64,000 bases of DNA from DTEX01 sp964431725 (GCA_964431725.1 CAYSKG010000001.1:38585-102584), one strand, 5' to 3'; positions 8,055-17,644 are shown, counted from the first letter of the stretch. Notes: a model not told the origin generated them from the sequence alone. A program made the numbers and translations.

Positions 8055-9159
8055 AGCACTTCAATATATGTGGAGTGAGAATCTAAGGAGAGGTTTAAGA
8101 GAGCCGGGCTACTGTCGTATACTGGTAGTTGGCGTTGGTGGAGCTGGAAATAATACCGTTAACAGGCTTATGGAATCTGGCATAGTTGGTGCTGAATGTA
8201 TAGCGATTAATACCGATCTGCAACATCTGAATGCGGTGCATGCTCATCAAAAGATTCTCATAGGCGAGAAGCTAACGCGCGGGCTTGGATCCGGCGGAGA
8301 CCCTAATATTGGTAGGGCGGCGATCGAGGAGTCCATTGAACAGGTTGAGAAAGTTCTGGAGGATGTTGACATAGTTTTTGTAACTGCGGGAATGGGCGGT
8401 GGAACAGGAACCGGCGCCGCACCGGTAGTCGCTAAGTTAGCGCGTGAAAAAGGTGCAATCGTCGTCGGCGTTGTTACAATGCCTTTCAAGATTGAGAGGG
8501 GAAGAATCGCCTATGCCCTTAAAGGATTAACCGAGATGCGAAGGGAATGTGACACGGTTATAGTCATTGATAATAATAAGCTGATGTGGCTTGTGCCGCA
8601 GCTACCAATAAATGAAGCCTTCAGAGTTGGGGATCAAGTTTTGGCTAATATGATTAAGGGAATAACCGAAGTAATATCAATGCCTAGTTTAATAAACTTA
8701 GATTTTGCAGACTTTAGAACAATAATGAAGCGCGGCGGCGTCGCGATAGCGGGTGTAGGTGAATCAAATGCTCCCAATAGAGCTGAGGACGCTGTTCAGA
8801 AAGCGCTTAGAATGCCATTGCTTGACGTAGACTATAGCGGTGCAAATGGCGCTTTAATTCATGTTTCAGGAGACAAAAGTCTAACAATAGAAGAAGCAAA
8901 CACGGTAGGTGAAATTATAACTCAAATGATGAGCGAGGATGCCTTGGTTATTTGGGGCGCGCGAGTAGATCCGAATCTGAAAGGAACTTTAAGGGTTACA
9001 TTAGTTATGACCGGGGTTAAGTCGCCTTATCTATTAAGTGGATTCGGATCCAAAGCTGCCGAACTTTATGACTTGGACCCCCAACCTGAAAAGTCTGAAA
9101 AGTCATTAAACATTAACTTAGACCTGCAAGAATTGCCGGTCTTGGACATAGATAGCTAA
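8035..9159 (+). CDS. ftsZ: cell division GTPase FtsZ
   Basis: FtsZ polymerises with GTP into the division ring. This protein has the N-terminal VGVGGAGNNTVNRL, the tubulin signature GMGGGTGTGAAPV, the ITEVI and NLDFADF stretch (the T7 loop whose two Asp activate GTP hydrolysis in the neighbouring subunit), and a C-terminal domain ending in acidic LPVLDIDS that could be a partner-binding tail. I choose ATG 8035, preceded by GGAGACGGAAG, giving 374 residues. An upstream TTG at 8005 is also in frame but lies inside the regulator gene. The 20-base overlap with the cdrS-like gene implies coupled translation. FtsZ in place of only Cdv/ESCRT argues against Sulfolobales-type division. No second ftsZ is in the window. 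Confidence 0.96.
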   Translation: MAKLADKALQYMWSENLRRGLREPGYCRILVVGVGGAGNNTVNRLMESGIVGAECIAINTDLQHLNAVHAHQKILIGEKLTRGLGSGGDPNIGRAAIEESIEQVEKVLEDVDIVFVTAGMGGGTGTGAAPVVAKLAREKGAIVVGVVTMPFKIERGRIAYALKGLTEMRRECDTVIVIDNNKLMWLVPQLPINEAFRVGDQVLANMIKGITEVISMPSLINLDFADFRTIMKRGGVAIAGVGESNAPNRAEDAVQKALRMPLLDVDYSGANGALIHVSGDKSLTIEEANTVGEIITQMMSEDALVIWGARVDPNLKGTLRVTLVMTGVKSPYLLSGFGSKAAELYDLDPQPEKSEKSLNINLDLQELPVLDIDS

Positions 9160-9842
9160 ATCCAGCGCTTAAATCTCCTTCCCAAAATTTTTTTGATTCT
9201 TAATGAGAATGGTATTCCTCTGCCTAGTGGTATTGTTAATCCCTTTTTGATAGCCTCAATAATATTATCTATATTCGCTTCATCAACATCTATGATCGTA
9301 TAAGCCAAGCCTATTGTTTCTAGCATGTGAGAATCGCTTCCCGCAGTCTGCGGCATATTATATCGTTCAGCAAATCTCCTAGTTAGATTAGTTAATAGTC
9401 TAAATGGAAAAAGTGACGAGTTAATAACTTCAATAGCGTCCAGACCTAAAGAAAGAATCTCTGGATTTAACCCTACTCCATCCTTAAATAATGTTTGCGG
9501 ATGAGCCGCGATAGCTATGCCCCCATTTTCATGGATTTTTTCAATAGTTTCTTCAACACTTAATCCTTTTGGAATGGGCGATGTGATATTAATGCCGATT
9601 ATATGCCCACTCTTCGTAGAAACCTCTATTCCCGGTATTATTAGTGGCTTGTTATATTCATCCCCTTCATTTATCATTTTAATCAATCTCAAAGATCCTT
9701 CAACAACGTCGTGATCAGTTATTGCTACTCCATCTAATCCCTTTCTTTTAATTTGAAAAATTAGATCCTCTAGAGTTATATTGCTATCCTTGGAATAGCA
9801 AGTATGTACATGCAAATCAATTTTCAACTGCAAGAAATTCAT
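9156..9842 (-). CDS. PHP-domain metal-dependent phosphoesterase
   Basis: A 228-residue PHP-domain protein. Metal-binding motifs are visible in order: DLHVHTCYSKD at the N-terminus, ITDHDVVEG at about 42, GIEVS at about 72, AAHPQ at about 110 and GSDSHMLETIG at about 168. Stand-alone PHP proteins of this size hydrolyse phosphate esters such as 3',5'-nucleoside bisphosphates or histidinol phosphate; the substrate here is unknown. The gene starts four bases after metG stops, so the two are probably one transcript. Its stop codon overlaps that of the convergent ftsZ by two bases. Confidence 0.85.
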   Translation of the reverse strand: MNFLQLKIDLHVHTCYSKDSNITLEDLIFQIKRKGLDGVAITDHDVVEGSLRLIKMINEGDEYNKPLIIPGIEVSTKSGHIIGINITSPIPKGLSVEETIEKIHENGGIAIAAHPQTLFKDGVGLNPEILSLGLDAIEVINSSLFPFRLLTNLTRRFAERYNMPQTAGSDSHMLETIGLAYTIIDVDEANIDNIIEAIKKGLTIPLGRGIPFSLRIKKILGRRFKRWI

Positions 9843-9845
9843 CCG

Positions 9846-11846
9846 CTACCTTATTTTACTTCCTGGATTTATAGGCTTCTCAGGTCCTATGAATACTATA
9901 CGTTTCCTATTTTCCGCGGCTAAAATCATTACTTCTGATTCTATGCCAAATATTTTCCTTGGCTTTAAATTAGTTACAACCACGATATACTTGCCTTCAA
10001 GTTCCTCAGGCTTATAATGTTCGGCTATTCCGGCAACAGCCGTTTTAAAATCCTTCTCACCAATATCGATTGCTAGCTTTAACAGATTCCGTGATTTAGG
10101 TACAGTTTCAGCTTTAATTATTTTTCCGACCCGCATATCTATCTTCGAAAATTCTTCAATCGATATCTTCTCTTTGTTAATTCTAAGCTTCTCAAGCATA
10201 TTTTGCAATCCCTCCTCAGAAGCTTCAATTTTACTAAATAAGGGCTCAGCTTCTCCAATCTTATGATCGACTGGTAGAAGTTTATATGCGTCCTCCCAGA
10301 GAACCTTCTCTGATAAATTTAGAAGTTTTCGAATTCTTTGTGCCGTGATAGGGATGAAAGGTTCCAGTATTATTGATAAAGCCTTAACTATCTGAGCGGA
10401 AACATATAATGTGTTTGCAGCGCTTTCTGGATCGGTTTTAATCTTCTCCCAAGGCTTCTTTTTGTTTAAATATCTGTTTCCAATGCGGCTTAGATCTATC
10501 GCTTCCCGTAATGCTGCTTGTAACTGGAATCTGTCTAATGCCTTACTGACGGAGTCAACCTTATTCTTAATCGCATCCAGCGTTTCATTATCTAAGTTAT
10601 CTAGCTTGGTTGGTTTTGGAATTTTACTCCCGAAATAGCTACTTATGAACTTTAGTACTCTATGAATAAAATTCCCTAACGTGTCGTTCAAATCTGAATT
10701 CACTTTTTCAATGAAGATTTTCCATGTAAAATCAGAATCTTTTGTTTCCGGACGTATTGAAATTAAAGTGTACCTCCAATAGTCAACTGGAAACATTTCT
10801 AAAGCTTCATCTATCCAAACACCTATTCTCCGACTCTTTGAAGATTTCTGCCCACCAAATATTAACCATTCGTTTGTACAAACATTCCAAGGAAGATTAT
10901 AGTCTTCATGAGTTGCCATTAGTAATGCTGGAAAGATCAGTGTATGGAATGGTATATTGTCTTTACCAATGAAATATAATGTTTTAACATTCTTATCAAA
11001 CCAATATTCCCTCCATTTATCCCCATTTCCATGCTTCTTAAAATACTCGATTGTTGCTGAAACGTAACCTAAGACCGCGTCAAACCAAACATATATCGTC
11101 TTGTCTTCAGCGCCCTTAAATGGCGCAGGTATGCCCCACTTATTATCTCTTGTTATCGGTCTAGGCTTTAATCCTTCTTTTAGGAGATTTATGCTAAAGT
11201 TTCTGGCGTTATCTGGAAACTGCTTATTTTCTTTAATGTAGCTCAGAAGCTTATCTGTAAACTTCGGCATGTCGAAGTACCAGTGTTTAACTGTTTTTAT
11301 TATCGGCGCCGTATTGCATATAGCGCATTTTGCCTCCAGAAGCTTCGTAGGCTCGAGAAGACGCCCGCATTGTTCACACTGGTCTCCTCTTGCTTTTTCA
11401 TAGCCGCAGTATGGACATTTCCCCTCAACAAATCTATCAGGTAGAAAGCGTTGACATTTTGGACAGTATGGAAGCTCATCTTCTTTAGTGAAAACATATC
11501 CGTTTCGTTCTATTTTGAGCATTAACTCCCTAACAAATTTTTTGTGAACTGGGCTTTCTGTTCTCGTATAGTTATCGAAAGATATAGCCCACTTATTAAA
11601 TAACTCTGAAACAATCCTATGGTTTCTGTCAGTTAATTCCTTCGGTGAGATCTTCTGTCTAATTGCTTCAATCTCTATCGGCGTGCCATGCTCATCTGAA
11701 CCGCTAACAAAAAGAACTTCATCGCCTTTAAGTCTATGATAACGGGCGATAACATCCGCTGAGAGAATAGGTAGCAAATTGCCCAAGTGGGGTATGTGAT
11801 TGATATATGGCCACGCGGCTGTAACTAGGATCTTCCCGAGTTTAAC
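9846..11846 (-). CDS. metG: methionyl-tRNA synthetase with C-terminal tRNA-binding domain
   Basis: MetRS charges initiator and elongator tRNA-Met. Translating upstream of the first normal start codon (TTG 11786) in the same frame gives KLGKILVTAAWPYINHIPH directly before LGNLL. The HIGH-like element HLGN therefore begins before that TTG and the real start must lie upstream. No ATG, GTG or TTG exists in this frame before the TGA at 11856-11858. GTT at 11844-11846, behind TGAGGGAGGTGC, is the best candidate. Further blocks are four CxxC zinc knuckles (CPKC, CPYC, CEQC, CAIC), the KMSKS-like KSSKSRR, the anticodon-binding helices, and a fused EMAPII/Trbp111 OB-fold (IDMRVGKIIKAE to the end). Fusion of this last domain is common but not universal in archaea. 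Confidence 0.93.
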   Translation of the reverse strand, partial: VKLGKILVTAAWPYINHIPHLGNLLPILSADVIARYHRLKGDEVLFVSGSDEHGTPIEIEAIRQKISPKELTDRNHRIVSELFNKWAISFDNYTRTESPVHKKFVRELMLKIERNGYVFTKEDELPYCPKCQRFLPDRFVEGKCPYCGYEKARGDQCEQCGRLLEPTKLLEAKCAICNTAPIIKTVKHWYFDMPKFTDKLLSYIKENKQFPDNARNFSINLLKEGLKPRPITRDNKWGIPAPFKGAEDKTIYVWFDAVLGYVSATIEYFKKHGNGDKWREYWFDKNVKTLYFIGKDNIPFHTLIFPALLMATHEDYNLPWNVCTNEWLIFGGQKSSKSRRIGVWIDEALEMFPVDYWRYTLISIRPETKDSDFTWKIFIEKVNSDLNDTLGNFIHRVLKFISSYFGSKIPKPTKLDNLDNETLDAIKNKVDSVSKALDRFQLQAALREAIDLSRIGNRYLNKKKPWEKIKTDPESAANTLYVSAQIVKALSIILEPFIPITAQRIRKLLNLSEKVLWEDAYKLLPVDHKIGEAEPLFSKIEASEEGLQNMLEKLRINKEKISIEEFSKIDMRVGKIIKAETVPKSRNLLKLAIDIGEKDFKTAVAGIAEHYKPEELEGKYIVVVTNLKPRKIFGIESEVMILAAENRKRIVFIGPEKPINPGSKIR

Positions 11847-11921
11847 GCACCTCCCTCAGCAAAATAATCATTAAAATCTCATACTTAAATAAAACGGATA
11901 AGATAAGTGGGAATCAGGCTA

Positions 11922-13034
11922 TTAAGAAAGTAAGTGAATATTCCCTATTCTTACCCTTTCAAGATATTTCTTAGCTACTTTATAACATTCATAAGCTTGT
12001 TTTCGGCTTGTTGTAGGCAGATCATCCATAACGTATTGGGGATAAAAAGCTAATAGAGTATATGGTATCCGCGGATCTATATCTGCAATAAATTTAGCTA
12101 TGTTCTCCACCTCTTCAGCATCTATATAACCTGGAATCAAAAGTGTGCTGGCTGTTAAAACCGGAACTTCAAGTCTCTCTCGAAAATATTTTTCTCCTAT
12201 AATTCTAAAATTTTCAAATGAAAATTTATTAGAAGTCCCGCAAAGAGCTCTATAAAGATTTTCATCCCATGCTTTTAAATCAAATTTTACAATGCCTCCG
12301 CTTTTAAAGGATAGCTCAGCGGATTTAAGGGCAAAATCTCTTCGCATGTTTCCATTTGTCTCCCAGCATATTCTCAATATGCGCTTTTCAATTTCCGCTT
12401 TTTCCATAGCTATTTCGCTGGTTCTTATTGCATGAGCCATCTGAACAGAAGGGTCGCCGCCGAAAAAACATATGCATGAAACTTTATCATTAACCTTACT
12501 GGCTAATTCCTCACTGCTTATACAAGGCTTAAGTTTTTGAGAGAGATTTCTATAATGCCAGTTTTGACAGAAAAGACAATCAAGGCTACATGCGCCATAG
12601 AAAACTGCTAAATTAACATAACCTGTCTCAGCTGATGGTTTGTAAGCGTATTTTGGATAGCCAGCGCCGGTGCAACCTGGACAAAACCACCATGCGACAC
12701 AATTTGTTGGTAAAGGATCATAATACCATTCTAAAATCCCTTTGTCAGATGTGCCGCCTAAACGTATAAGACGACCTGAAATATTTTTTGTTAGACCGCA
12801 GAAACCTACTTCATTATCCCCAATGATACATTTATTTCCGCACATTCCACACATTATTCCATTAGGATTCTTGGGCACGCTGGGTGGTAGACCAAACATT
12901 TTCCTAGAGGTTTCTCTTATCTTACTAACTATTTTAAGAGCTTCATCAGGTTTTTCCTTAATACATCTAGAACAAACGTTTAATTTATCTGAGATTAAAG
13001 GTGAATCACCATTGCATAATAGGCATCTTCCCAT
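11922..13034 (-). CDS. radical SAM protein, PflA/AmmeMemoRadiSam-like, with N-terminal zinc motifs
   Basis: This 370-residue protein begins CLLCNGDSPLI..CSRCIKE, a two-CxxC zinc ribbon. A second Cys-rich block follows (CGMCGNKCIIGDNEVGFCG), then the radical SAM motif GACSLDCLFCQNWHYR (CxxxCxxC) near residue 150. CFFGGDPSVQMAHA and KFDLKAWDENLYRALCG are conserved in the pyruvate-formate-lyase activase-like family COG1180/COG1313. A second family member lies at 38575-39654. Related proteins in the AMMECR1/Memo/radical SAM set have no settled function; activation of a glycyl radical enzyme is another possibility, but no such enzyme is in the window. Upstream divergent neighbour is a small winged-helix gene. 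Confidence 0.8.
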   Translation of the reverse strand: MGRCLLCNGDSPLISDKLNVCSRCIKEKPDEALKIVSKIRETSRKMFGLPPSVPKNPNGIMCGMCGNKCIIGDNEVGFCGLTKNISGRLIRLGGTSDKGILEWYYDPLPTNCVAWWFCPGCTGAGYPKYAYKPSAETGYVNLAVFYGACSLDCLFCQNWHYRNLSQKLKPCISSEELASKVNDKVSCICFFGGDPSVQMAHAIRTSEIAMEKAEIEKRILRICWETNGNMRRDFALKSAELSFKSGGIVKFDLKAWDENLYRALCGTSNKFSFENFRIIGEKYFRERLEVPVLTASTLLIPGYIDAEEVENIAKFIADIDPRIPYTLLAFYPQYVMDDLPTTSRKQAYECYKVAKKYLERVRIGNIHLLS

Positions 13035-13134
13035 TTTTCTCCACTAATATTAAAAAATTGTTACAAAATTATTTATTCTTACATAGTCATCAAAATCCAA
13101 AATGATTGCTGGTAATGATGAGAGGTGATAGGCT

Positions 13135-13329
13135 ATGGGTAAACTCGAGAAGGAAATACTGGATCTTTTAAGCCAATCTAAACCCTTAACACTAATGGAA
13201 ATAGCTGAGAAATTAAATAGAAAGCCAAAAACAATCTTTAAATCTCTACGCAAACTTTTTGAAGAAGGTAGAATAGTATGTGATGCAAGAACGAGGCGTT
13301 ATACATTAGACAAGGATCAGGAGCAATAA
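13135..13329 (+). CDS. small winged-helix DNA-binding protein
   Basis: A 64-residue protein starts at ATG 13135 after AGAGGTGATAGGCT. LEKEILDLLSQSKPLTLMEIAEKLNRKPKTIFKSLRKLFEEGRIVCD forms three helices and a wing, with the recognition helix at RKPKTIFKSLRKL. The ending RRYTLDKD is the wing's second strand. It resembles single-domain ArsR/MarR-type archaeal regulators. It lies 65 bases before the GH38 gene on the same strand and could regulate it, or the divergent radical SAM gene, but nothing in the sequence settles that. Confidence 0.75.
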   Translation: MGKLEKEILDLLSQSKPLTLMEIAEKLNRKPKTIFKSLRKLFEEGRIVCDARTRRYTLDKDQEQ

Positions 13330-13414
13330 TGGAGAAATATGAAGGGATTCTTAAGAAACCTTAAAACTTTAAAAACCATTTATTTTTAAGTTAATGAACG
13401 ATGGAGGTTTTCTT

Positions 13415-16400
13415 TTGAAAACAGACGCCATGAAATTTGAAAAATTAACAAAAGTAATTATGGAGAATCTCCAAGAGACTTATAAACGATTAATTAATTA
13501 TCGTGACAAAATTTCATGGAAATTTTCTTATGGTGCTATACCGGAAGCATATAAACCGAATTTTGACGATTCTTCATGGAAAACCGTTAAGCTACCCTTT
13601 CTATTCGATACACGGAAAGGTGAAGTGTGGCTTAGATGCAAAATAACCATCCCCGAAGAAATCGAGGGAATCAAAATTTCAAATTCAACAGTGAAGTTTT
13701 TCTCCTCTGCAATAATAAATAAAAGTGAAATTTTTGTAGATGGAAGAAAAGTTTTGAGTGCAGATTACTGGATGGAGCTGAGAGGACCAAAAATAATACT
13801 GGACGAACATACTAAACCAGGTAAGGAACATACAATAGCGGTTCATCTATTCCCAAAGCATGAACCAGTCAATGTTCCGCAGTTTTATGTAACCTATAGT
13901 AACATTGAGAATCTATCTTTTGAGATTGAATCGTTTATAGAGGAGATCAGATTTGCTAAGCTGCTCGACAAGGATTTAACCATCAAAGTCTTAGAGGAAT
14001 TCGACCTTAATGCTTTTAGAGGAGACATATTGCGCTTAATAAGAGAAATAGAAAAAGCCCGGAAAAAACTTTTACCCCTATCCAAAAAAGCCAAAGAATT
14101 TAAAGTTTATTTGATTGCTCATGCCCATATAGACATGAATTGGCTTTGGCCTTGGGAAGACACCGTCAATACGATTCGAGACACATTCTCCACAATGGTC
14201 AACCTAATGAGTAAATACAATGACTTTCACTTCTCCCAGAGTCAAGCCATAACCTATAAGGTTGTGGAAGATAACTTTCCAGAACTCTTTGAAAGAATAA
14301 GACAATATGTCAAGAGAGGTAATTGGGATATTACGGCTTCTATGTGGGTTGAAGCCGACCTTAATATGGCTGGGACGGAAGCATTATTAAGACAATTCTT
14401 GTACGCTAGGCGTTATATTAATGAAAAATTTGGTGTGAAACCTAAAATCTGCTGGGAGCCAGATACCTTTGGTCATATCTGGACTCTTCCGCAGATACTG
14501 AGGAAATTTGGCATTAAATACTATTACTTCATGCGATGTAGTAAGGGCTATCCGCTATTCTGGTGGGAAGGCCCCGATGGATCGCGGGTTTTAGCTTTCA
14601 CAAGTGTCTACCATAATGTTGTGACACCTAAAAATATTGTTGATGTAGCCATTGATTTTTACGAGCGTTATGGATTGAAAACAAGCATGTTTGTTTACGG
14701 CGCCGGAAATCATGGTGGAGGTGCAACCATAGAAGATATTGAGGCTACTTATGAAATGCGGAAAAAGCCAACTTTGCCAGAATTATTCCTTAGTTCAACT
14801 CAAACATTTTACGAGGAGGTTGAAAAGGAGATCGAGAAGAAAGGTCTAGCCATGCCAATCATCAACGGGGAACTGCAGTTCACCTTCGATGGATGCTATA
14901 CCACGCATAGCGATATCAAACGCTATAATAGATTATGCGAATCTTTACTTATCGATGCTGAAAAATTAGGTATTATTGCTAATGTATATGAAAAAGATAC
15001 TCTGAAAAAGTCTTGGTTAAATGTTCTTCTTAATCAATTTCATGATATCCTTGATGGAAGCGGAACTGCTGAAGCATACATATACCCAAAGAAACTTGCT
15101 CAAGAAGCTCTAAGAACAGCTGAGAACCTAATAAATTCAGCAATTAAAGCATTGTGTAATAAAATAAAATTTTCGAGAGATGGGCTACCAGTGGTGGTCT
15201 TCAATACTCTTTCGTGGGATCGCACAGATCTAGTGAAAGTAAAAATCCCTGCGCATCTGATTCCTAAAAATCCAGTAGCCGTCTCCTATGACGGAAGAGA
15301 AAAATGCCCAATCCAACTATGCGGAGATGAGATAATATTCATAGCGCATGTACCACCAATGGGCTACAAAACTTATTATATTATTGAAGGAAATCTAGGG
15401 AAACATTCTATTCTGAAGGGGTCTAATGATACCCTAGAGAACGAGAATTTCAGAATCGAAATAAATAGATCTTTTGGAACCATTCGCTCTTTATATGATA
15501 AAGTGAATAATAAATTCGTGTTTAAAGAGGAAAGGTACCCAGACACTGGTCTAGTGCTCAGTAATCTTATGCAGATCTTATATGAGCTACCTCATCCAAT
15601 GTCAGCGTGGATAATTGGTCCAATATCCAAAATTGAAAACCTCATAAAAGACGTTACTGTTGAGCTGATTGAAAAGGGTCCTGTAAGGGCGACAATAAAA
15701 GTTTCGCGGAAATACCGCAATTCCAAGATTATACAGCACATTTCTCTCTATGATGGTATGCCCAGAATAGATTTCCATACATTTATTGATTGGCATGAAA
15801 TATCGGATGATAAGACTGAAGCTCCTATGCTTAAAGTTTCTTATACGCCCATACTCGGTAGATCCAAGGCTACATTCGAAATACCTTTCGGGTACATTGA
15901 AAGGATTCCGGATGGAACTGAAGTTCCAGCATTGAGGTGGGTTGATTTGTCAGATGAGGAATATGGTTTAACACTTGCTAATAACTGTAAATATGGATTC
16001 GATGTAAAAGGCAACACCTTAAGAATGACGCTTATTAGAACGAGCTATAGTCCGGATCCCAAACCAGATCAGGGCATGCATGAGATCTTATATGCATTAT
16101 ATCCACATAGTGGCGACTGGAAAAAAGCCTTAGCCTTCAGAACCGGATGGGAATTAAATCATCCACTTATAGCTTATGCGGTCTTAAATCCATTAAAAGC
16201 GAGCAGTAATCCATGTGAACCTGAAGAAAAAACCATGTTTCAAATCAAGCCTGAAAATGTGGTGGTCTCTTGCCTTAAGAAATCCGAGGATTCAGATGAT
16301 ATTATTGTTAGAGTCTATGATGCTACTGGTGATGGAGCCGATGCTGAAATAAAATTTAACATGAATGTAAAAGATGTTTTTGAAGCAGATTTAATGGAGA

Positions 16401-16501
16401 ATCCTATAAAAGCGCTTAAGATTCGAAATGGCACGATTTCATTTAGGCTCAATCCATTTGAAATAAAGACTCTACGCATAACGTTGGCGCATGCCGACTA
16501 A
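13415..16501 (+). CDS. alpha-mannosidase, glycoside hydrolase family 38
   Basis: This is a retaining alpha-mannosidase of about 1028 residues, the usual GH38 length. After an N-terminal accessory domain (~230 residues) the catalytic domain opens with AHAHIDMNWLWPWED (zinc-binding His and Asp). MWVEADLNMAGTEAL around residue 315 contains the nucleophile Asp, followed by CWEPDTFGHIWTLPQIL. NQFHDILDGS closes the zinc site, and the rest is the beta-sandwich region. I prefer TTG 13415, which has GGAGGT seven bases upstream, to the ATG at 13394 that reads through that site. No signal peptide is visible, so it probably acts inside the cell on mannosides taken up or released from the cell's own glycans. 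It is one of two apparently intact glycosidases here, the other being GH172. Confidence 0.93.
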   Translation: MKTDAMKFEKLTKVIMENLQETYKRLINYRDKISWKFSYGAIPEAYKPNFDDSSWKTVKLPFLFDTRKGEVWLRCKITIPEEIEGIKISNSTVKFFSSAIINKSEIFVDGRKVLSADYWMELRGPKIILDEHTKPGKEHTIAVHLFPKHEPVNVPQFYVTYSNIENLSFEIESFIEEIRFAKLLDKDLTIKVLEEFDLNAFRGDILRLIREIEKARKKLLPLSKKAKEFKVYLIAHAHIDMNWLWPWEDTVNTIRDTFSTMVNLMSKYNDFHFSQSQAITYKVVEDNFPELFERIRQYVKRGNWDITASMWVEADLNMAGTEALLRQFLYARRYINEKFGVKPKICWEPDTFGHIWTLPQILRKFGIKYYYFMRCSKGYPLFWWEGPDGSRVLAFTSVYHNVVTPKNIVDVAIDFYERYGLKTSMFVYGAGNHGGGATIEDIEATYEMRKKPTLPELFLSSTQTFYEEVEKEIEKKGLAMPIINGELQFTFDGCYTTHSDIKRYNRLCESLLIDAEKLGIIANVYEKDTLKKSWLNVLLNQFHDILDGSGTAEAYIYPKKLAQEALRTAENLINSAIKALCNKIKFSRDGLPVVVFNTLSWDRTDLVKVKIPAHLIPKNPVAVSYDGREKCPIQLCGDEIIFIAHVPPMGYKTYYIIEGNLGKHSILKGSNDTLENENFRIEINRSFGTIRSLYDKVNNKFVFKEERYPDTGLVLSNLMQILYELPHPMSAWIIGPISKIENLIKDVTVELIEKGPVRATIKVSRKYRNSKIIQHISLYDGMPRIDFHTFIDWHEISDDKTEAPMLKVSYTPILGRSKATFEIPFGYIERIPDGTEVPALRWVDLSDEEYGLTLANNCKYGFDVKGNTLRMTLIRTSYSPDPKPDQGMHEILYALYPHSGDWKKALAFRTGWELNHPLIAYAVLNPLKASSNPCEPEEKTMFQIKPENVVVSCLKKSEDSDDIIVRVYDATGDGADAEIKFNMNVKDVFEADLMENPIKALKIRNGTISFRLNPFEIKTLRITLAHAD

Positions 16502-16537
16502 TAGAACTTGCAGAATATATCTTCCCTTACCTTTTTA

Positions 16538-17212
16538 TTACACCATTTTTAGTATATCTGGTTTATCACTGGCTATTCCATCAACACCCTTTTTAGCATA
16601 TTCTTGGGCTTCTTCTAAAGTATTTATCGTCCAAACAATTACCTTCAAGCCATTTTCATGAGCCCTTCTTATTAGGGTTGAGTGTGTAAACCTATACAGC
16701 GGAAGTAGATATTGCGCTTTTAACGATAGGGCTGCCTTTATCGGATTTCTATGTCTAACATATATCAAGCCAGTTTCGATCTTATCATTTAATTCCCTAA
16801 TTCTTCTCAAAGCTTCTTCATGGAAAGATATCACTATAACATTATCCTCTAAACTTTTACTTCTAATAATCTCTAGGAGCTTATCCTCGAATCCCGTTTC
16901 TTTTAACTCTATGAGAATCTTAACTTTTTTATCGAGAAAATCAAGCGCTTCCTCTAAGGTGGGTATTTTTTCACCTTTTTCAGTATTCAGCTTTTTGATT
17001 TCTTCAAGAGTTAACTCGTTAACTAAACCTTTGCCATTAGTTGTTCTATCAACTTTATTATCGTGTATAACTACCAGTTTGCCATCTTTGGTTCTTCTAA
17101 CATCAAGTTCAATCGCGTTCACGCCTAGTTCTAACGCCTTCTTAAAACTACGTAATGTATTCTCCGGTTCATATGCTCTTGCCCCTCTATGACCAATTTT
17201 CAATTCAAGCAT
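16538..17212 (-). CDS. glycerophosphodiester phosphodiesterase
   Basis: Hydrolyses glycerophosphodiesters to glycerol phosphate and an alcohol. The protein reads KIGHRGARAYEPENTLRSFKKALELGVNAIELDVRRTKDGKLVVIHD, which holds all the GDPD metal and catalytic residues (HRG with PEN, ExD and the second His), with VWTINTLEEAQEYAKKGVDGIASD near the end. ATG 17212 preceded by GGTGTG gives 224 residues; a TTG at 17239 would add nine residues but lacks a ribosome-binding site. There is no signal peptide, so it acts in the cytoplasm. It directly follows a zinc-ribbon DUF4342 gene on the same strand. In an archaeon with ether lipids its substrate could be glycerophosphodiesters from lipid turnover. Confidence 0.92.
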   Translation of the reverse strand: MLELKIGHRGARAYEPENTLRSFKKALELGVNAIELDVRRTKDGKLVVIHDNKVDRTTNGKGLVNELTLEEIKKLNTEKGEKIPTLEEALDFLDKKVKILIELKETGFEDKLLEIIRSKSLEDNVIVISFHEEALRRIRELNDKIETGLIYVRHRNPIKAALSLKAQYLLPLYRFTHSTLIRRAHENGLKVIVWTINTLEEAQEYAKKGVDGIASDKPDILKMV

Positions 17213-17239
17213 GTTTACACACCAATATATCTTCTTCAA

Positions 17240-17560
17240 CTATTCTTCTTTTTCCTCAACTATTATTTTACATTTTGTCGCTAGAGCCGCTATAACCCCC
17301 AAGGCAGCAACCCAAGGTGCAAGTAAAGCCCCTATTAGCCCTACGGTTACAGGTATTTCGAGAAGAGTTTCATCTTTTTCATTCTTTACTATTATTTTGG
17401 TAACATTCCCTTTATGAATCAATTCTTTAATTTTCTTGATTAAATCGTCCGACGAAACCTCATATTCTTTTCGAGTAACGCCCTTTTGGAACGCGCCACA
17501 ATATGGGCAATAGTTCATTTCCCCTGATAATTCCTTACCACAATTTACGCAATAAACCAA
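17240..17560 (-). CDS. zinc-ribbon protein with DUF4342 domain
   Basis: A 106-residue protein. It begins YCVNCGKELSGEMNYCPYCGAF, a four-Cys zinc ribbon. A segment follows (LIKKIKELIHKGNVTKIIVKNEKDETLLEIPVTVGLIGALLAPWVAALGVIAALATKCKIIVEEKE) whose 'v..li..gnv..i.v..' start, LEIP, and short hydrophobic stretch match the DUF4342 family. The hydrophobic stretch of about 23 residues could be one membrane segment or a buried helical hairpin. Function is unknown. It sits directly before the glycerophosphodiesterase. Confidence 0.7.
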   Translation of the reverse strand: MVYCVNCGKELSGEMNYCPYCGAFQKGVTRKEYEVSSDDLIKKIKELIHKGNVTKIIVKNEKDETLLEIPVTVGLIGALLAPWVAALGVIAALATKCKIIVEEKEE

Positions 17561-17644
17561 TTTACTTTCTCCTTAACTTTCTTAAGTGTATTTTAAACAT
17601 TATATGCTTAAAAATGTTATAAGTTCTTTCATCAAAAAGAAACC

